Assembly: GCA_026182355.1 (NCBI GenBank) | Contig: JAPFBL010001928.1 | Coordinates: forward strand, 6,775,501-6,839,500 | Direction: 5' to 3' | Origin: Hermatobates lingyangjiaoensis | Taxonomy: Eukaryota; Arthropoda; Insecta; Hemiptera; Hermatobatidae | DNA length: 64,000 nt | Shown: in pieces, positions 1-10,808 of the stretch | Layout of the letters: the number at the start of each line of letters is the position of its first letter | How positions within the stretch are numbered: position 1 is the first letter of the stretch | The notes under the pieces: model-generated | The model's database searches: none | What the model saw: only the letters and a program-made list of their open reading frames with translations | What the model was told of the DNA's origin: nothing | Made by a program: the position numbers and the translations under genes

Positions 1-1863
1 AGGCTTTCAATTCATTTTACCAAAGCTTACTTTTTTGTTGACTTAAGAATACAGATCAAATCAAGGAAACAAAAAGTGTTATTATTATATAAAATAAAGA
101 GTAATATTCCATTTAAATTGAAGTAATATAAAATTTAACAATTTTGATAAGAACAAATATTTTATGTTTGATAGGTTGGGAAATTGTATAGAACATTTCT
201 TAACTAGTAATAGTTTTCTCTTAGGCTTTCATGAGAACAGGTATACTCATCCTGATTACTTTATCAAATTACAAATGTTTCCATTTTTTGTATTGTTTCT
301 GTTTACTGTATAATCTTTTCCCTGTAAATCTGTAAACTGATGGTTATTCAAGTTTTACTGTATGTGACCGTTACATTAAACAAGTGAAGAATAAATAAAA
401 CACTCAAGAAACTAAAATGAATCTCTTTTAAATTTCCAGTCTTTTAATTCTCATAAAAATGCAATAAAAAGGAACTGTTTGATCTTACTTTCTTCTTGTG
501 TTTGTTGTATAGTTGTGTAGTGTTGGAAGGTTAACAGTTCTTTATAAATACACTTATTGGCAGGTTAACAGTTTTGTAGCAATAAATACAGGAAATGTTT
601 GTGTGTACTTTTTTGCGTATATGTAACATTTAGCGACTGTGATTGGAATGACTTATCTGTAACAAGATTGTATTATTTAATCTAATTAAAGCTACCACAA
701 TATAGAAAAAATTATCTAATTAGATGACCAATTGAAAATGTCTATATTTAACTAAATAACTTTCTATATAATTTAGTAAAAAACAGAAACTTAGTAAGTA
801 AGTGTTTATTTACTAAGGATAATAAATTTAAAAGAAATGATTAGTTTAGTAAACTTTATATCTTGGACTTAACTAGATGTAGCTTTCTTCAAAATATTTG
901 TGAACTTTATACTTAGTTTATTTATTCATATGTTGTATATTTATTCGTGTATGTTGATAGAAAGTCTGAATTCAATATATAAATACTGAAAAGCAGTGAA
1001 ATGGTACAAAGTAGTGACAATAATATCTCTGATGAAAATGGAACAGATGAGTCATTACTGTAATACTACACTATTTTGAAAAAAAAATTTAAAAACATCG
1101 TATAATTATAATAGATTGATATAATTATGACTCATTATACCAAGATGTGATTAAATACTCTATAAGAATCATTGAACAAAAAATATATAATACATTTTGT
1201 TTTTTTTTAACTTCTTGTAATAAATATTTTTCTAAAAATTTTCTTTTATTTAATGTTCCTAAATCCTTTTCTAGAATTAAACAAGATATAAGAAACAGTT
1301 AGTAAAATATAAAAATGAATATGAAAACAGAATAATATACGTTATAGTAGAATTGGAATGTTATCTACAACCAAAACAGAATAGAAATAGATTTTTTCTT
1401 AGCTCTAAAAATACTAAACTCCGTGGAGGAAGTAAGATTTTCTTATAAAATTGCTTGACCAAAGATAACAAACTTTATGTTAGCTTCCAAGACTCAAATA
1501 TTACATGTAAGTTTGATTTGATATCCAAATGTTTGAAGGAGTAAATATATTTATAAATATGTAAATCAAATTTATGGTAGTTTTTACAATTTTTTGTGAT
1601 AAAAAAACATGCTAAATTGATATATTATGGCTAATTAATCATTCTTCCAAGATAATCTTAATTAATTTTATTTATGATTTATACATGTATATTTTTTGTA
1701 GAACAAAATTATTATATTTCATCAGGTAATTAAATAGTAAAATAATAACATGCTGCATAAATATTTACCACAAGTTTCGATATTTCTAAAATGACAGGAT
1801 GGTATTTCAACATAGCAGTTCTTAGGAAGGTATGTTTAAGAACAGTCTCAATCTTTAGAGATG
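1..1863. other. AT-rich intergenic sequence, no gene seen
   Basis: I see no open frame with coding character, no RNA gene and no complete mobile element here. The sequence is strongly AT-rich with short homopolymer runs. Confidence 0.5.
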
Positions 1864-1871
1864 GCTTATAC

Positions 1872-2564
1872 CAGAGGTTCCAAAAGTGGGTTCCGCAGAA
1901 CCCAGGGGTTCCTTAATGGACTGTTTGGGGTTCCGCGAAAAACATTTTTCTAAAAATTTTTTTTTGTGGGTATGGACTTATTCTATATTTCTTGTCAATC
2001 ATGAAACCGAATAAAGTTTATATCTACATATACCCATAAGTAGAAGTGGTCAAATTTAATTCATATTTAGGATGAATCACTAGTCAGGGTTTAGAACTAT
2101 CTGATTCCTGAATTTCCTGCTATTGCAAAAGTAGTACTTCACACATTGCTGGCATTTCTCACTACCTACTTATGTGGAACTGGATTTTCCCTGTAAACTA
2201 CCATAGAAACCAAATATCGAAGTAGACTTCATGATGGGACTAACTTTAGAATCAGACTGTCAACTATAAAGCCAAAAATGATTGCAAAACAAATTCTGTG
2301 TTAAAATTGCTAGTAATTATGTTTTATATGTTATGCGCTTGTAGAAAATATGAAAATTAAAATATTTTAGTTTGAAATTTTTATTCGAAAAATACATATT
2401 GCAGTAATATTACTTTTTTAATTGTTTTTAAACATACATACTATTTAAAAAGGCATATGAAAATATTTATATTATGATTATATGAAACCATTAGAATCTG
2501 GGGTTCCCAGAAAAGTTACTGAAACCAAAAAGGGTTCCACGTCGAAAAAAGTTTGAAAACTCTG
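1872..2564 (+). mobile_element. hAT-type DNA transposon remnant with 8-bp TSD
   Basis: The ends are short inverted repeats (left CAGAGGTTCCAAAAG, right GTTTGAAAACTCTG). They are flanked by a perfect 8-bp duplication, GCTTATAC, at 1864-1871 and 2565-2572. An 8-bp duplication and CAGNG termini are typical of hAT. Around 2150-2300, plus-strand frames read TTYLCGTGFS, then TKYRSRL and STIKPKMIAKQI, which match the C-terminal dimerisation segment of ZBED-like hAT transposases. Stops interrupt the frame and at 693 bp it cannot be autonomous. A diverged sibling lies at 54189-54821. Confidence 0.8.
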
Positions 2565-2909
2565 GCTTATACTAAGTAATCCTCATTATAATCCTAAATG
2601 GGTAAGAAAATTAAGGATGCCCTATGTAAAGTAAATTAAATAAAATAGTATTGATAGTTAATTAGCAGAAACAATGATAACTGGCTATGTAAGCACTAAA
2701 ATAATATAACATCTAACCAACCCAACCTGAGCAGTCAGTAGAAAAATAGAAAATCCTCTTTATTAGTATATTACAATCGAATGATTAAAAGAGAATCCAA
2801 TAAGATCGTCCTCAGATATAAAAAATTAAAATTAAACTATTTTTTAATTTCGTATTCAATAAAATATGAACATATCAAAATGATAGTCGATACAGGATTG
2901 TTCAAGATT

Positions 2910-3193
2910 CTAACGTAGTGCAATCAGTTAGTATGTGGTATTTACTCATCGTAGGGTAAAAAGCTAAATGAAATAGTCTCCCCATATAAAAATTTAATGG
3001 TATAAACAACGCGTTTCGAACACGTAGTGTTCTTCCTGAGGGTGAGTTGAGTGTCTGTGGTACAACTGCAGTTGTACAACAGACACTCACCCTTAGTTAA
3101 TGCCTCAGGAAGAACACTACGTGTTCGAAATGCGTAGTTTATACCATTAAATTTTTATATGCGGAGACTATTCCATTAGCTTTTTAACCTACA
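2910..3193. mobile_element. palindromic retro-inserted element, 13-bp TSD
   Basis: Two arms of roughly 110 nt face each other around about 3062. The left arm starts at GTAGGGTAAAAAGC near 2953; the right arm is its reverse complement and ends near 3190. A single-copy tail (TAACGTAGTGCAATCAG..TATTTACTCAT) lies only on the left. The whole is bracketed by a perfect 13-bp duplication, ATTGTTCAAGATT, at 2897-2909 and 3194-3206. Each arm holds a hammerhead-like block in which GAACAC and GTGTTC pair ahead of GAAACGCG or GAAATGCG, but the catalytic CTGANGA is CTCAGGA here, so it is probably dead. Siblings lie at 19743-20022 and about 55895-56137. Confidence 0.8.
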
Positions 3194-3206
3194 ATTGTTC
3201 AAGATT

Positions 3207-5400
3207 TGGTTAACTAGGTTCAAGTTATTATCATATTACTATGTAACAAATAAATTTGAATAAAAAAATCTGGAGTTGTCTCCACTCACCTTTACTGTGA
3301 GTACATTCATTATCAGAAATAATGTACAATCAACTTAATAATTTTTTTTTTTTAAATATTTGTTCTAAATTACACCAAATTTAATGAAAACGTAATTACA
3401 ATTTATAATTATGCAACATTCATTACAATTTATGACTATGCATTTAATTATAACACTATAATTATTAAATTATAAGTTCCAAATTTCTAATTATATAATT
3501 TGAACAACCTTCCTTTTCACTAGTGAAAGCTTGAAAGGTTTAATTCTATCAAATGAATAGAATGAAATTGTTAAAAGTAGCATCATTTAAAATTCTATGA
3601 TTTAGCAAACATTTTAATAACCATAAAACTGGTCTGAAACCATAAGTTAGACTTGTAACATTCATTGAAATATGTTACAAAATGATAAACCAAAATAAAA
3701 TGTCTCTAATTAGAAAGAGTTAGTACAAGCATACACACACACAGAAACGTATATGAGAAATGATCACTTCATTTGATTTTAATTATTTTATATAGTACAT
3801 TTTATTTTAATTGGTGTAGTTAGTTATGCAACTTTTAATAAAATACTTATATTGGAATTTCACAAATTTCTTAAATTGAAATTTAAGATAAACAATTCCA
3901 ACATGTGGCTATCGATGAAACTTAATTCTCTATATTGCTTTATTACAATTTGTAATAAAACAAAATTACTGATAATTTGATTACTCACATACATATATTT
4001 TTTAACATTATACGAGTGTAACAGAAACAATGTGCGATTGCGATGTTCTGAGGAGGCAAATGACGTACCTGATAGATAATCAACATATTGCATTCACTTT
4101 CGAATTGAATCAATATTTCAAGGAATATGCATTTTCTTGAAATTTTACTTCCCTTACAACAGTCACTAATCATAAATGTTGTTAAATCAGCACATTTGTT
4201 CACTTGATTTGTGTTTGTGATCTTGAACCTAATACCTTATCACACTTCCTTGCACTCTATTTACCTCTTTCCTTTTAATCTATTTCCAATTTATTTACTG
4301 GCTTAGTTCTTTGGAATCTCACTATCATTCTTTGTTTATATAACAACAAATTTTTCTCATATTTTTTATAATGATAAATGAAGTTTTATAATTAAATTGA
4401 ACAAAATGATTCTTATTTTAGAATGTAGTATTAAATTTTAATTATTGTATTTTAAAAATTACAATTTCAATTTTTTATTTATAGCACAGCTTTAATACAT
4501 ATACTGTACAAGTTCATTTCATCATGAATAATAAAATTTTCATAATAATAAAAGAAAAAAAAAATGAACCCCACAAAGGAAGCCAATTCTTGAAGTAATT
4601 TGGTGTAATATTAATTTCAACGGACCAATTGCAAATTTTAAGAGGATTTGTGGACAGGAGGAGTTGTGTTCATAAAAGGCGTTGAAGGTTACAAATACAT
4701 AAATGTTGTCAAAGGCTTATACATGGATATGATATTTATTTATTGAACAGCACAGTTATTTATTGAATCAATATAAATTTATTTAAAAAAATAATTTATT
4801 ATACAATTTCTTCTAACATATTGCAGTATAAAAATTAAATAGAATTGTATTGCAATAATACATATTACGGATCATTAAGAGAATCCAATTTTAAACTTAG
4901 TATAATTTGACGTTTTAAGATTTCATTTAATTTTAAGGGAAGAGTTTTGTGATTTAAGAGTCTAGATCCTACTGAAGTATCTACAAAGAAATAATTATTA
5001 TCTACATTATATTTATTAATTAACCATCTTAATAACTTATAACAAATAAAACAATAACAGCTCTACTAGTCTCCTTTTTCTCTTTCAAATTGGACAAGTA
5101 AACCTAAATTCTTAATTCGCGGTAAATCAAATTAAGTTTGAGATCCTTTAAAAAAAATATAGAATCATTCAAACGAGGAAAAGTTAAAAAAAACTACAAC
5201 AGTTTACCAAAAATATATTCAAATGTACAATATTGTGAATGTACAAGCCCAACAACTAAACTTAACACATCTTTGACATGACGCCATTTTAATTCAAAGC
5301 CTATTTAACCATATTCCTTAATCCACAATGGTAAAATGCAAATCATTTAACAGGGTACATTCCGATTCTTTACCTAATTATACACAATGATAACTATTAA
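3207..5400. other. intergenic, no gene seen
   Basis: This stretch is AT-rich with short spurious frames only (for example near 3860-4203) and no recognisable domain, RNA or repeat ends. Confidence 0.5.
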
Positions 5401-5419
5401 AAACTGACCACAATCATGT

Positions 5420-5425
5420 TTTATT
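5420..5425 (-). terminator. probable polyadenylation signal of the 5504-7072 gene
   Basis: On the minus strand this reads AATAAA, about 80 nt beyond the stop codon of the Lys/Ser-rich gene. It is the first canonical signal after the stop, so the 3' UTR is probably about 100 nt. Confidence 0.45.
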
Positions 5426-5503
5426 GGTAAACTGGTCTTATTAATACCAAATTAAATGTTCCTTATAAAATACGAGGTAAATTAAAACAATTAAATGGTA
5501 TAC

Positions 5504-7072
5504 TCATTCAGTTTCATCAACCGCTTCGATGAGCTCCAGGATGGACTGATAAGTATTGTATACTCCTGAGAACTGACGATGCAAAACGCGGTTTATGTAA
5601 ACCTTTGCCGTAAATTCTTCACCATCTAACTCAATGAATTTGTTCATAACTGGCAACCCATTTACACGAGTAACACAAGCCAAAAGGAAGGCACCATTAT
5701 CTTGCATAACATGAAGACTCCACGCTGGTCTACTAATGGAAACTTCAGCCATCAATTCATATATGGTGCTTTCTGGTTCAGGTTCAACTGTCGAATCAGG
5801 GGCTACAGTTCCTACCTCCTTATCACTGAAAGTTGATAATATGTTTACTGATTCACTGCCATCATCTTCAGAATCTAAACTTTCATTATGTTCAACCATG
5901 CTCTGAGTTGTAGTAAAATAGCGTCCAAAATCATCAGGAGTACCACCTTTCTTCAATTCACCATTCATACCTTCGTCATCTGATTCAGCAAATTTTGGTT
6001 TTTTCATTTTACTGCTGTCATCAACTCTGTTCACATCTGAACTTTGACTATCACTCCGCTCAGAAATAATTGCTCTTTTTCTTGTTCTTCGAGTTGATGG
6101 AATTTCAGAATCCGTAGATCCACTTTTTTTTGTAACTCGTGATTCCTTCTTCTTAGAATCTACAGTATCAGTTTTAACATTCTCTTTGAACTTTGGTTTT
6201 TTCATGGAAGAATTCTTAACGTTTTCTAGTGAAGAATTTGCACTCTCTGAAGTTATTTTTGATTCGTCAGAATTTGTAGGTGACGAAGGTGCTACTCTGG
6301 TCTTTTGATTATTTTGGTCAGAAGGTACTTTAGACTTTTCTGGTGATTCAGATTTTTTTTCAGCTTTCATGGGGATCACTTTCATTGGTTTGCTAGGAGA
6401 TGCAGAATCACCCGACACTTTAGAAATAGTCACAACATTTTTGTTTTTCACCTTATTTACTTCAGCATCCTTATTCTCTGAAGATTCTGACAACCTAGTC
6501 ACAACCACTTCTAAACCCAAAGCACTAGGATCTTCAAGGACTTTTTCAATATTATTTTCATTAAATATTGGTTCCGTTTTGTTAGAAGAAACTTTTGTTT
6601 TGCTTGGAGAAATTTTTCCACGTTCTTTATTTACATCTGATTGAGCAACAGAAGAGTTTTCCTTTTTAACCACTGCAACCTTTCCTGAGCTTTTTGACAC
6701 CTGCGGTTTCACTGTCTCCTTCGACTTAGTTCCACTCAACTTTGAAACTGTATCCTTAGATTGAGGTTTTATTCCCGAAATTTTTGGTGTAGCACTTTCT
6801 TTAGGAGGATCATTTTTCACAGATTTGGTAGTAGAGTCAGTTTTAAGTTGTGGAGTTTTTCCAGTTGGTGATGTAGGAATCTTTTTCTTACCAACTTTCT
6901 TTGAAGATGAATCTTCTGATTGCGATTCTTTCTGATTAAAAAGTTCTTTCACAGAAAACTTTTCCTTCCTAACTCTACTTGATATTCTTACTGGTGTCAT
7001 ATCTCCTTCTTTAGTAGTTATAGTTAATGATTTGGACTCACCTTTTTTTAAATTTGATGAAGTAGATGGCAT
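5504..7072 (-). CDS. Lys/Ser-rich nuclear-type protein, not recognised
   Basis: This is one uninterrupted 522-residue frame. The start is the first ATG after an in-frame TAA 18 nt upstream. I do not recognise the family. Residues 1 to about 400 are low complexity and rich in Lys, Ser, Thr, Glu and Pro, with many SP/TP sites and basic clusters (RISSRVRKEK near 30-39; RRTRKRA near 330), as expected of a disordered nuclear or chromatin-associated protein. Residues 436-522 differ: hydrophobic and mixed, beginning TIYELMAEVSISRPAWSL and ending in a likely helix (YQSILELIEAVDETE), so this is probably the one folded domain. There is no signal peptide or membrane segment. It is divergently arranged with UBIAD1, 873 bp apart. 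The long intact frame with ordinary codon use supports a real gene. Alternatives are a centromere, cohesin or transcription adaptor protein, but nothing seen decides this. Confidence 0.8.
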   Translation of the reverse strand: MPSTSSNLKKGESKSLTITTKEGDMTPVRISSRVRKEKFSVKELFNQKESQSEDSSSKKVGKKKIPTSPTGKTPQLKTDSTTKSVKNDPPKESATPKISGIKPQSKDTVSKLSGTKSKETVKPQVSKSSGKVAVVKKENSSVAQSDVNKERGKISPSKTKVSSNKTEPIFNENNIEKVLEDPSALGLEVVVTRLSESSENKDAEVNKVKNKNVVTISKVSGDSASPSKPMKVIPMKAEKKSESPEKSKVPSDQNNQKTRVAPSSPTNSDESKITSESANSSLENVKNSSMKKPKFKENVKTDTVDSKKKESRVTKKSGSTDSEIPSTRRTRKRAIISERSDSQSSDVNRVDDSSKMKKPKFAESDDEGMNGELKKGGTPDDFGRYFTTTQSMVEHNESLDSEDDGSESVNILSTFSDKEVGTVAPDSTVEPEPESTIYELMAEVSISRPAWSLHVMQDNGAFLLACVTRVNGLPVMNKFIELDGEEFTAKVYINRVLHRQFSGVYNTYQSILELIEAVDETE

Positions 7073-7945
7073 AGTCGAATACTTTTTTTAATTTTCAAGA
7101 ACAGCAATACAGGTCAACAGAATTAGTTTTGTACATGTAAATCAAACCATTCCTAAATTGACTCTCAAAACCATTTGCTGTTAATAGTACGTTACCTAGA
7201 AATAGAGAGCTCTAAAATCATTGAAGAGAGACTAATCTAACTTTCTACGATCCCTTAACTGAATAAAACATACATACATGAATGGAACAACGACGAATAC
7301 AATTATAATATTGTCATTTGATTATAAAACACCAAGTTACGTTGTGAAGGTAAGTATGCTCGAACATAGTTCAGTATTGGAAAACGTAAACAGTACGCCA
7401 AAAACATTCCCACTCAGGGCTGCTGGACTTAGAAAAACGTAATTCACTAAAGTTTCAATTTTTTATAAAAAAGAGATCAGGTTTTTGTTTAGCATCAAAT
7501 TTTAATTTAACCTTTAAGTTTTTACTTTTCTTTTTTTTAATATTATTAAATATATTTGATAGTAAAGGTTGGTAGAGGAGTTTTATAAGGCCAAGTTTCA
7601 AACATTGCAACTATTTATCGTTAGTCTGATTATACTATAGGAAGGTAGCGTAAGTGCAGCTCCAGTTGTAATCAGTGATTTTTATTAGTCTAAGAGGCAG
7701 TCAACAGTTTAACGCTTATGATATTAAGCACAACATTTTAAAGTGTTTTCTATGTAGGTGATTAAAATGGCCTGTTCCCAATTGTGATTTCACATGGGAA
7801 GGTTGCAATACGTCTATATTGAATATTAATACCATTAATATTTCTCTGTAAAATATGAAATAGATTAATAAGGTAAATTAATTTCTTTGACTGGATGTGT
7901 TATTTATTTTTTGTAATGATATGTTAATTATTTTTTTTTAGCACG
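7073..7945. promoter_or_regulatory. divergent promoter interval with UBIAD1 leader intron
   Basis: This 873-bp interval separates two divergent start codons and must hold both promoters. On the plus strand a strong donor, GAAG|GTAAGT (intron from 7350), and a pyrimidine-tract acceptor, TTTTTTTTTAG (to 7941), lie just before the UBIAD1 ATG. This suggests a non-coding first exon ending at 7349 and a 592-nt leader intron. No TATA box is convincing in this AT-rich context. Confidence 0.5.
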
Positions 7946-8893
7946 ATGACTTCTACAAGCGTTAATGGTGATGTCAAGAAGCATAGACCTTCTCCTCTAA
8001 TGAAATTTTCTTCATATTTACTAGCTCTTCGTCCATGGTCATTAAGTGTCTCATTAATGCCAACTTTGCTGGGTTTCATGTGTGCCTATAAGTTGACTGT
8101 TGAATTTAGTTGGATAATACTTCTTTTGACATTATTGACAATAATTTCTGTTCATTGTGCTGGGAATGTAGTCAATACGTATTTCGATTACGTGAAGGGA
8201 ATTGATGGAGGAAAGAGTGATGATAGAACACTTGTTGATAATATTTTAACTTTAGATGAAGTTGTTTCTCTCGGAGTCATTCTTTATTCTGTAAGCTGCC
8301 TGAGTTTTATTATTCTCGCTTTAATATCTCCAGCCAGAATGGAACATTTGGCACTTGTTTACTTTGGAGGTTTGTCAGGTTCATTCTTATATACTGGTGG
8401 CATTGGGATTAAATATATAGCTCTCGGAGATGTCTTGATTTTAATTATGTTTGGACCAATCTCAGTTTTATTTGCTTTTCTATCTCAAACTGGAAGGATC
8501 GAATGGGGTATAATTTATTTTGCCCTACCTCTTGCTCTTAATACGGAAGCTATTCTTCATAGCAATAATACAAGAGATCTTGAATCTGACAAGCGAGCAG
8601 GCATTGTAACATTAGCTATTTTGATAGGGCAGTCTGCTTCTCACATACTTTATGCAGTTTTACTATTTACTCCTTACATTGCTTTTGTTGTATTGTCATT
8701 GAGAAACTCTTTATGGTTTTCATTGCCTCTTGTAACATTACCAGCTGCGTTCAGAGTTGAAAAACAGTTCAGGAATTCTGGTTTCATTCAAGAGGTTCCT
8801 CGAGAAACTGCTAAACTTAATCTCTATTTTGGTGTCCTATATGTATTAGCACTGGCTCTAACTAATGTTAAAAGTCTTCCATTTGTTAATTAA
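7946..8893 (+). CDS. UBIAD1: UbiA prenyltransferase domain-containing protein 1
   Basis: The 315-residue protein belongs to the UbiA superfamily. UBIAD1 joins a geranylgeranyl chain to menadione to make menaquinone-4 and is linked to CoQ10 synthesis and sterol regulation at ER and Golgi membranes; Drosophila heix is the orthologue. The first Asp-rich substrate motif is NTYFDYVKGID at residues 77-87 (N77, D81, D87). The second is NNTRDLESDKRAG at 207-219 (D211, D215). These Mg-diphosphate sites frame eight or more hydrophobic segments. LRPWSLSVSLMPTLLG at 28-43 is the usual N-terminal signature. Length is close to the family norm (about 340), and no residue expected in either motif is missing. 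The coding sequence is one exon; an acceptor 5 nt before the ATG implies an upstream non-coding exon. Confidence 0.95.
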   Translation: MTSTSVNGDVKKHRPSPLMKFSSYLLALRPWSLSVSLMPTLLGFMCAYKLTVEFSWIILLLTLLTIISVHCAGNVVNTYFDYVKGIDGGKSDDRTLVDNILTLDEVVSLGVILYSVSCLSFIILALISPARMEHLALVYFGGLSGSFLYTGGIGIKYIALGDVLILIMFGPISVLFAFLSQTGRIEWGIIYFALPLALNTEAILHSNNTRDLESDKRAGIVTLAILIGQSASHILYAVLLFTPYIAFVVLSLRNSLWFSLPLVTLPAAFRVEKQFRNSGFIQEVPRETAKLNLYFGVLYVLALALTNVKSLPFVN

Positions 8894-9292
8894 TATAAAT
8901 TTTATTGTATTTATAAAAATTTCATTATTTATAAAAGCCACTACATATGTTCATGGCGCTCAGTAATATAAATAATTATCCTTCTTTTTTTTTTTTAAAT
9001 TAAATAGAAGCGTTACCTGAATTGAAACATATTCTCCTTTTAATTGAAATTTTATTTATTAGTACTTTTGGTAAAGCATGATAATTTATAGTTGCTAAGA
9101 TAGGTGACACAACGTTTTTATCGCTGAAAATGGCATTCATCACATTAAACTTTTGAAAAATTGATTTTGTTCATACAATTATTAGAATTTATTAGCAAAT
9201 TGTGTGAGAGCACCAATATTGAACACAGGTAAATTATATCGGTTAAACATGTGAAATGTTGAAGGTAAATTTTCAACATATTGTAATATTTA

Positions 9293-9476
9293 ATGATCAA
9301 ACCACAATAAGAAAATGGGAAAACAAGACTAAGATCTTTTAACCGTAACAAGCGGTCTTCGTCAGAGTCAAAAACCCAACTGAATTGTTACGGTTGAAAG
9401 ATCTTAGTCTTGTTTTCCCATTTTCTTATTGTGGTTTGATCATTGATTGTTATTCGAGTGTTTATGTGAAATCTTT
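9293..9476. mobile_element. palindromic Penelope-type terminus pair, 15-bp TSD
   Basis: A 3' terminal segment (GATCAAACCACAATAAG..) runs on the minus strand and is followed head-to-head by a shortened inverted copy on the plus strand. The single-copy tail (GTTATTCGAGTGTTTATGTG) is on the right only. The element is bracketed by a perfect 15-bp duplication, ATATTGTAATATTTA, at 9278-9292 and 9477-9491. The minus arm carries the hammerhead layout, but the conserved GAAA is AAAA, so that copy is probably inactive. The plus arm lacks CTGACGA. Relatives lie at 23328-23517, 42749 and 48129. Confidence 0.8.
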
Positions 9477-9781
9477 ATATTGTAATATTTATGTTACCCT
9501 ATGCGTAATTTGTGGACACTTGTTCGTTTTTATTTATTTTGTGAAAATAGTTTCGAAAATATTACTGTAGATTGTGGGCATGAAATAACCTGGAGTATCG
9601 ACGATCAAACTATTTATTTTCGTATTTTTATTTTTCATATATTTTATGTAATTTTACCATGTGTCAAATCACTACTGATGTCACAATTTTGTTGTTATAG
9701 TTTATTTGATACTGGAAACAAAGCATTTTATTAAAATAATTTCTTTTTAAATTTATTTAAAAGAATAAAGAAGTACAAATA

Positions 9782-10047
9782 TACCGGTTTCTTTTTTTTT
9801 TTAATTTAGTTATGTTATTTAACAGAATCATACGTACTAATTTTTGGTTTATTCCCAATGATTTGTGATTTGTAGGGGGGGGTCTCTGAATCTTAAGAAA
9901 TCCTAGTTCCTTACCATAAACAAGTTAGTAAAAAATACTTTTTATTTCTAATTTGGATATGAGAAGGAATAATAAAAAAGAAACTAAATTCTTGAAATAT
10001 ACTATTATTTTGCAGCTGCTTTATTAAGGTTACAAAAGTTGTAACCA
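9782..10047. repeat. left copy of a ~265-bp direct repeat
   Basis: It matches 10547-10808 closely (both contain GGTTTATTCCCAATGATTTG and TTTCTAATTTGGATATGAG and end at TTAAGGTTACAAAAG). The copies differ by small indels. Between them lie hammerhead-bearing repeat fragments and two (TA)n tracts. Confidence 0.85.
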
Positions 10048-10049
10048 TC

Positions 10050-10250
10050 CTGGCCGGGACGGTTTCCTGCCGTTGTGTTTCCGGCGTGCTTGGTCGCCCT
10101 TTCTATTTTCTCCTGAAGACGGATCATCCGAAAATTTGAGTTTGTAAGTGTGTCTCTTTCTCTGTGTGTTGCTTTTCTTCGTTTTTGAGCTGATTTGCGT
10201 CCAGTTGGGATCGTTTTTTCGAATTTGAGTGTATATATATATATAATATG
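10050..10250 (+). mobile_element. Penelope-type terminal fragment with hammerhead-like core
   Basis: The core at 10110-10143 reads CTC-CTGAAGA-C-GGA-TCA-TCC-GAAAATTT-GAG. CTGANGA and GAAA are both present, a 3-bp stem II is formed, and CTC pairs with GAG as stem I. One extra C separates CTGAAGA from the stem. The downstream text (TGTAAGTGTG.., CTCTGTGTGTTGC..) is shared with 22200-22300 and both arms of 23034-23325. The segment ends in a (TA)n tract. Confidence 0.6.
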
Positions 10251-10254
10251 AACT

Positions 10255-10372
10255 ACATTGACATAAAGAACACACAGAAATGAAACAGAAACTCACTACT
10301 ATATTTCGATGGCCTCGTCATCAGGAGGATAGAAACGAGTCGCTCCGCAGGCAGACCACGACTTATATATAT
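10255..10372 (-). mobile_element. second hammerhead-like repeat fragment
   Basis: On the minus strand the core reads CCTC-CTGATGA-C-GAGGCCATC-GAAATATA near 10298-10330. Both CTGATGA and GAAA are intact, but stem II is only GA/TC. It adjoins (TA)n at 10363-10381. It resembles the 21893 copy more than the 10113 copy. Confidence 0.5.
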
Positions 10373-10546
10373 ATATATATAAACACGTGAAATAAAAATC
10401 AACGTTTGACCCCCAGAAAGTTATAACTCAGAAATGGAGATTTAAGATCTTTTGAATAAGTAACGTTCCACGTCCGTGTCACACAATATCGTTGATTTAT
10501 ATATATATATATAAATATATTGAAATGTAGAAATATATAGAAATGT

Positions 10547-10808
10547 ACCAGTTTCTTTTTTTGTTAAATTTAGTTATGTTATTCAACAGAACCATATGTT
10601 AAAATTTTTGGTTTATTCCCAATGATTTGTAGGGGGTCGCTGAATTTTAAGAAATCCTAGTCCTTACTATAAACAAATTAGTAAAAAAAAAATACTTTTT
10701 ATTTCTAATTTGGATATGAGAAGGATTAATTAAAAAGAAACTAAATTCTTGAAATATGGTAATTATTTTGCAGCTACTTATTAAGGTTACAAAAGTCGTA
10801 AACATTTT
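10547..10808. repeat. right copy of the ~265-bp direct repeat
   Basis: This is the partner of 9782-10047. It could reflect a tandem duplication later invaded by repeats, or unequal repair around them. Confidence 0.85.

Noticed and set aside
999..1063. Short acidic plus-strand frame (MVQSSDNNISDENG..) that might be a terminal exon
   Set aside because: Only about 26 codons between stops, a poor acceptor tract, and no partner exon in the window.
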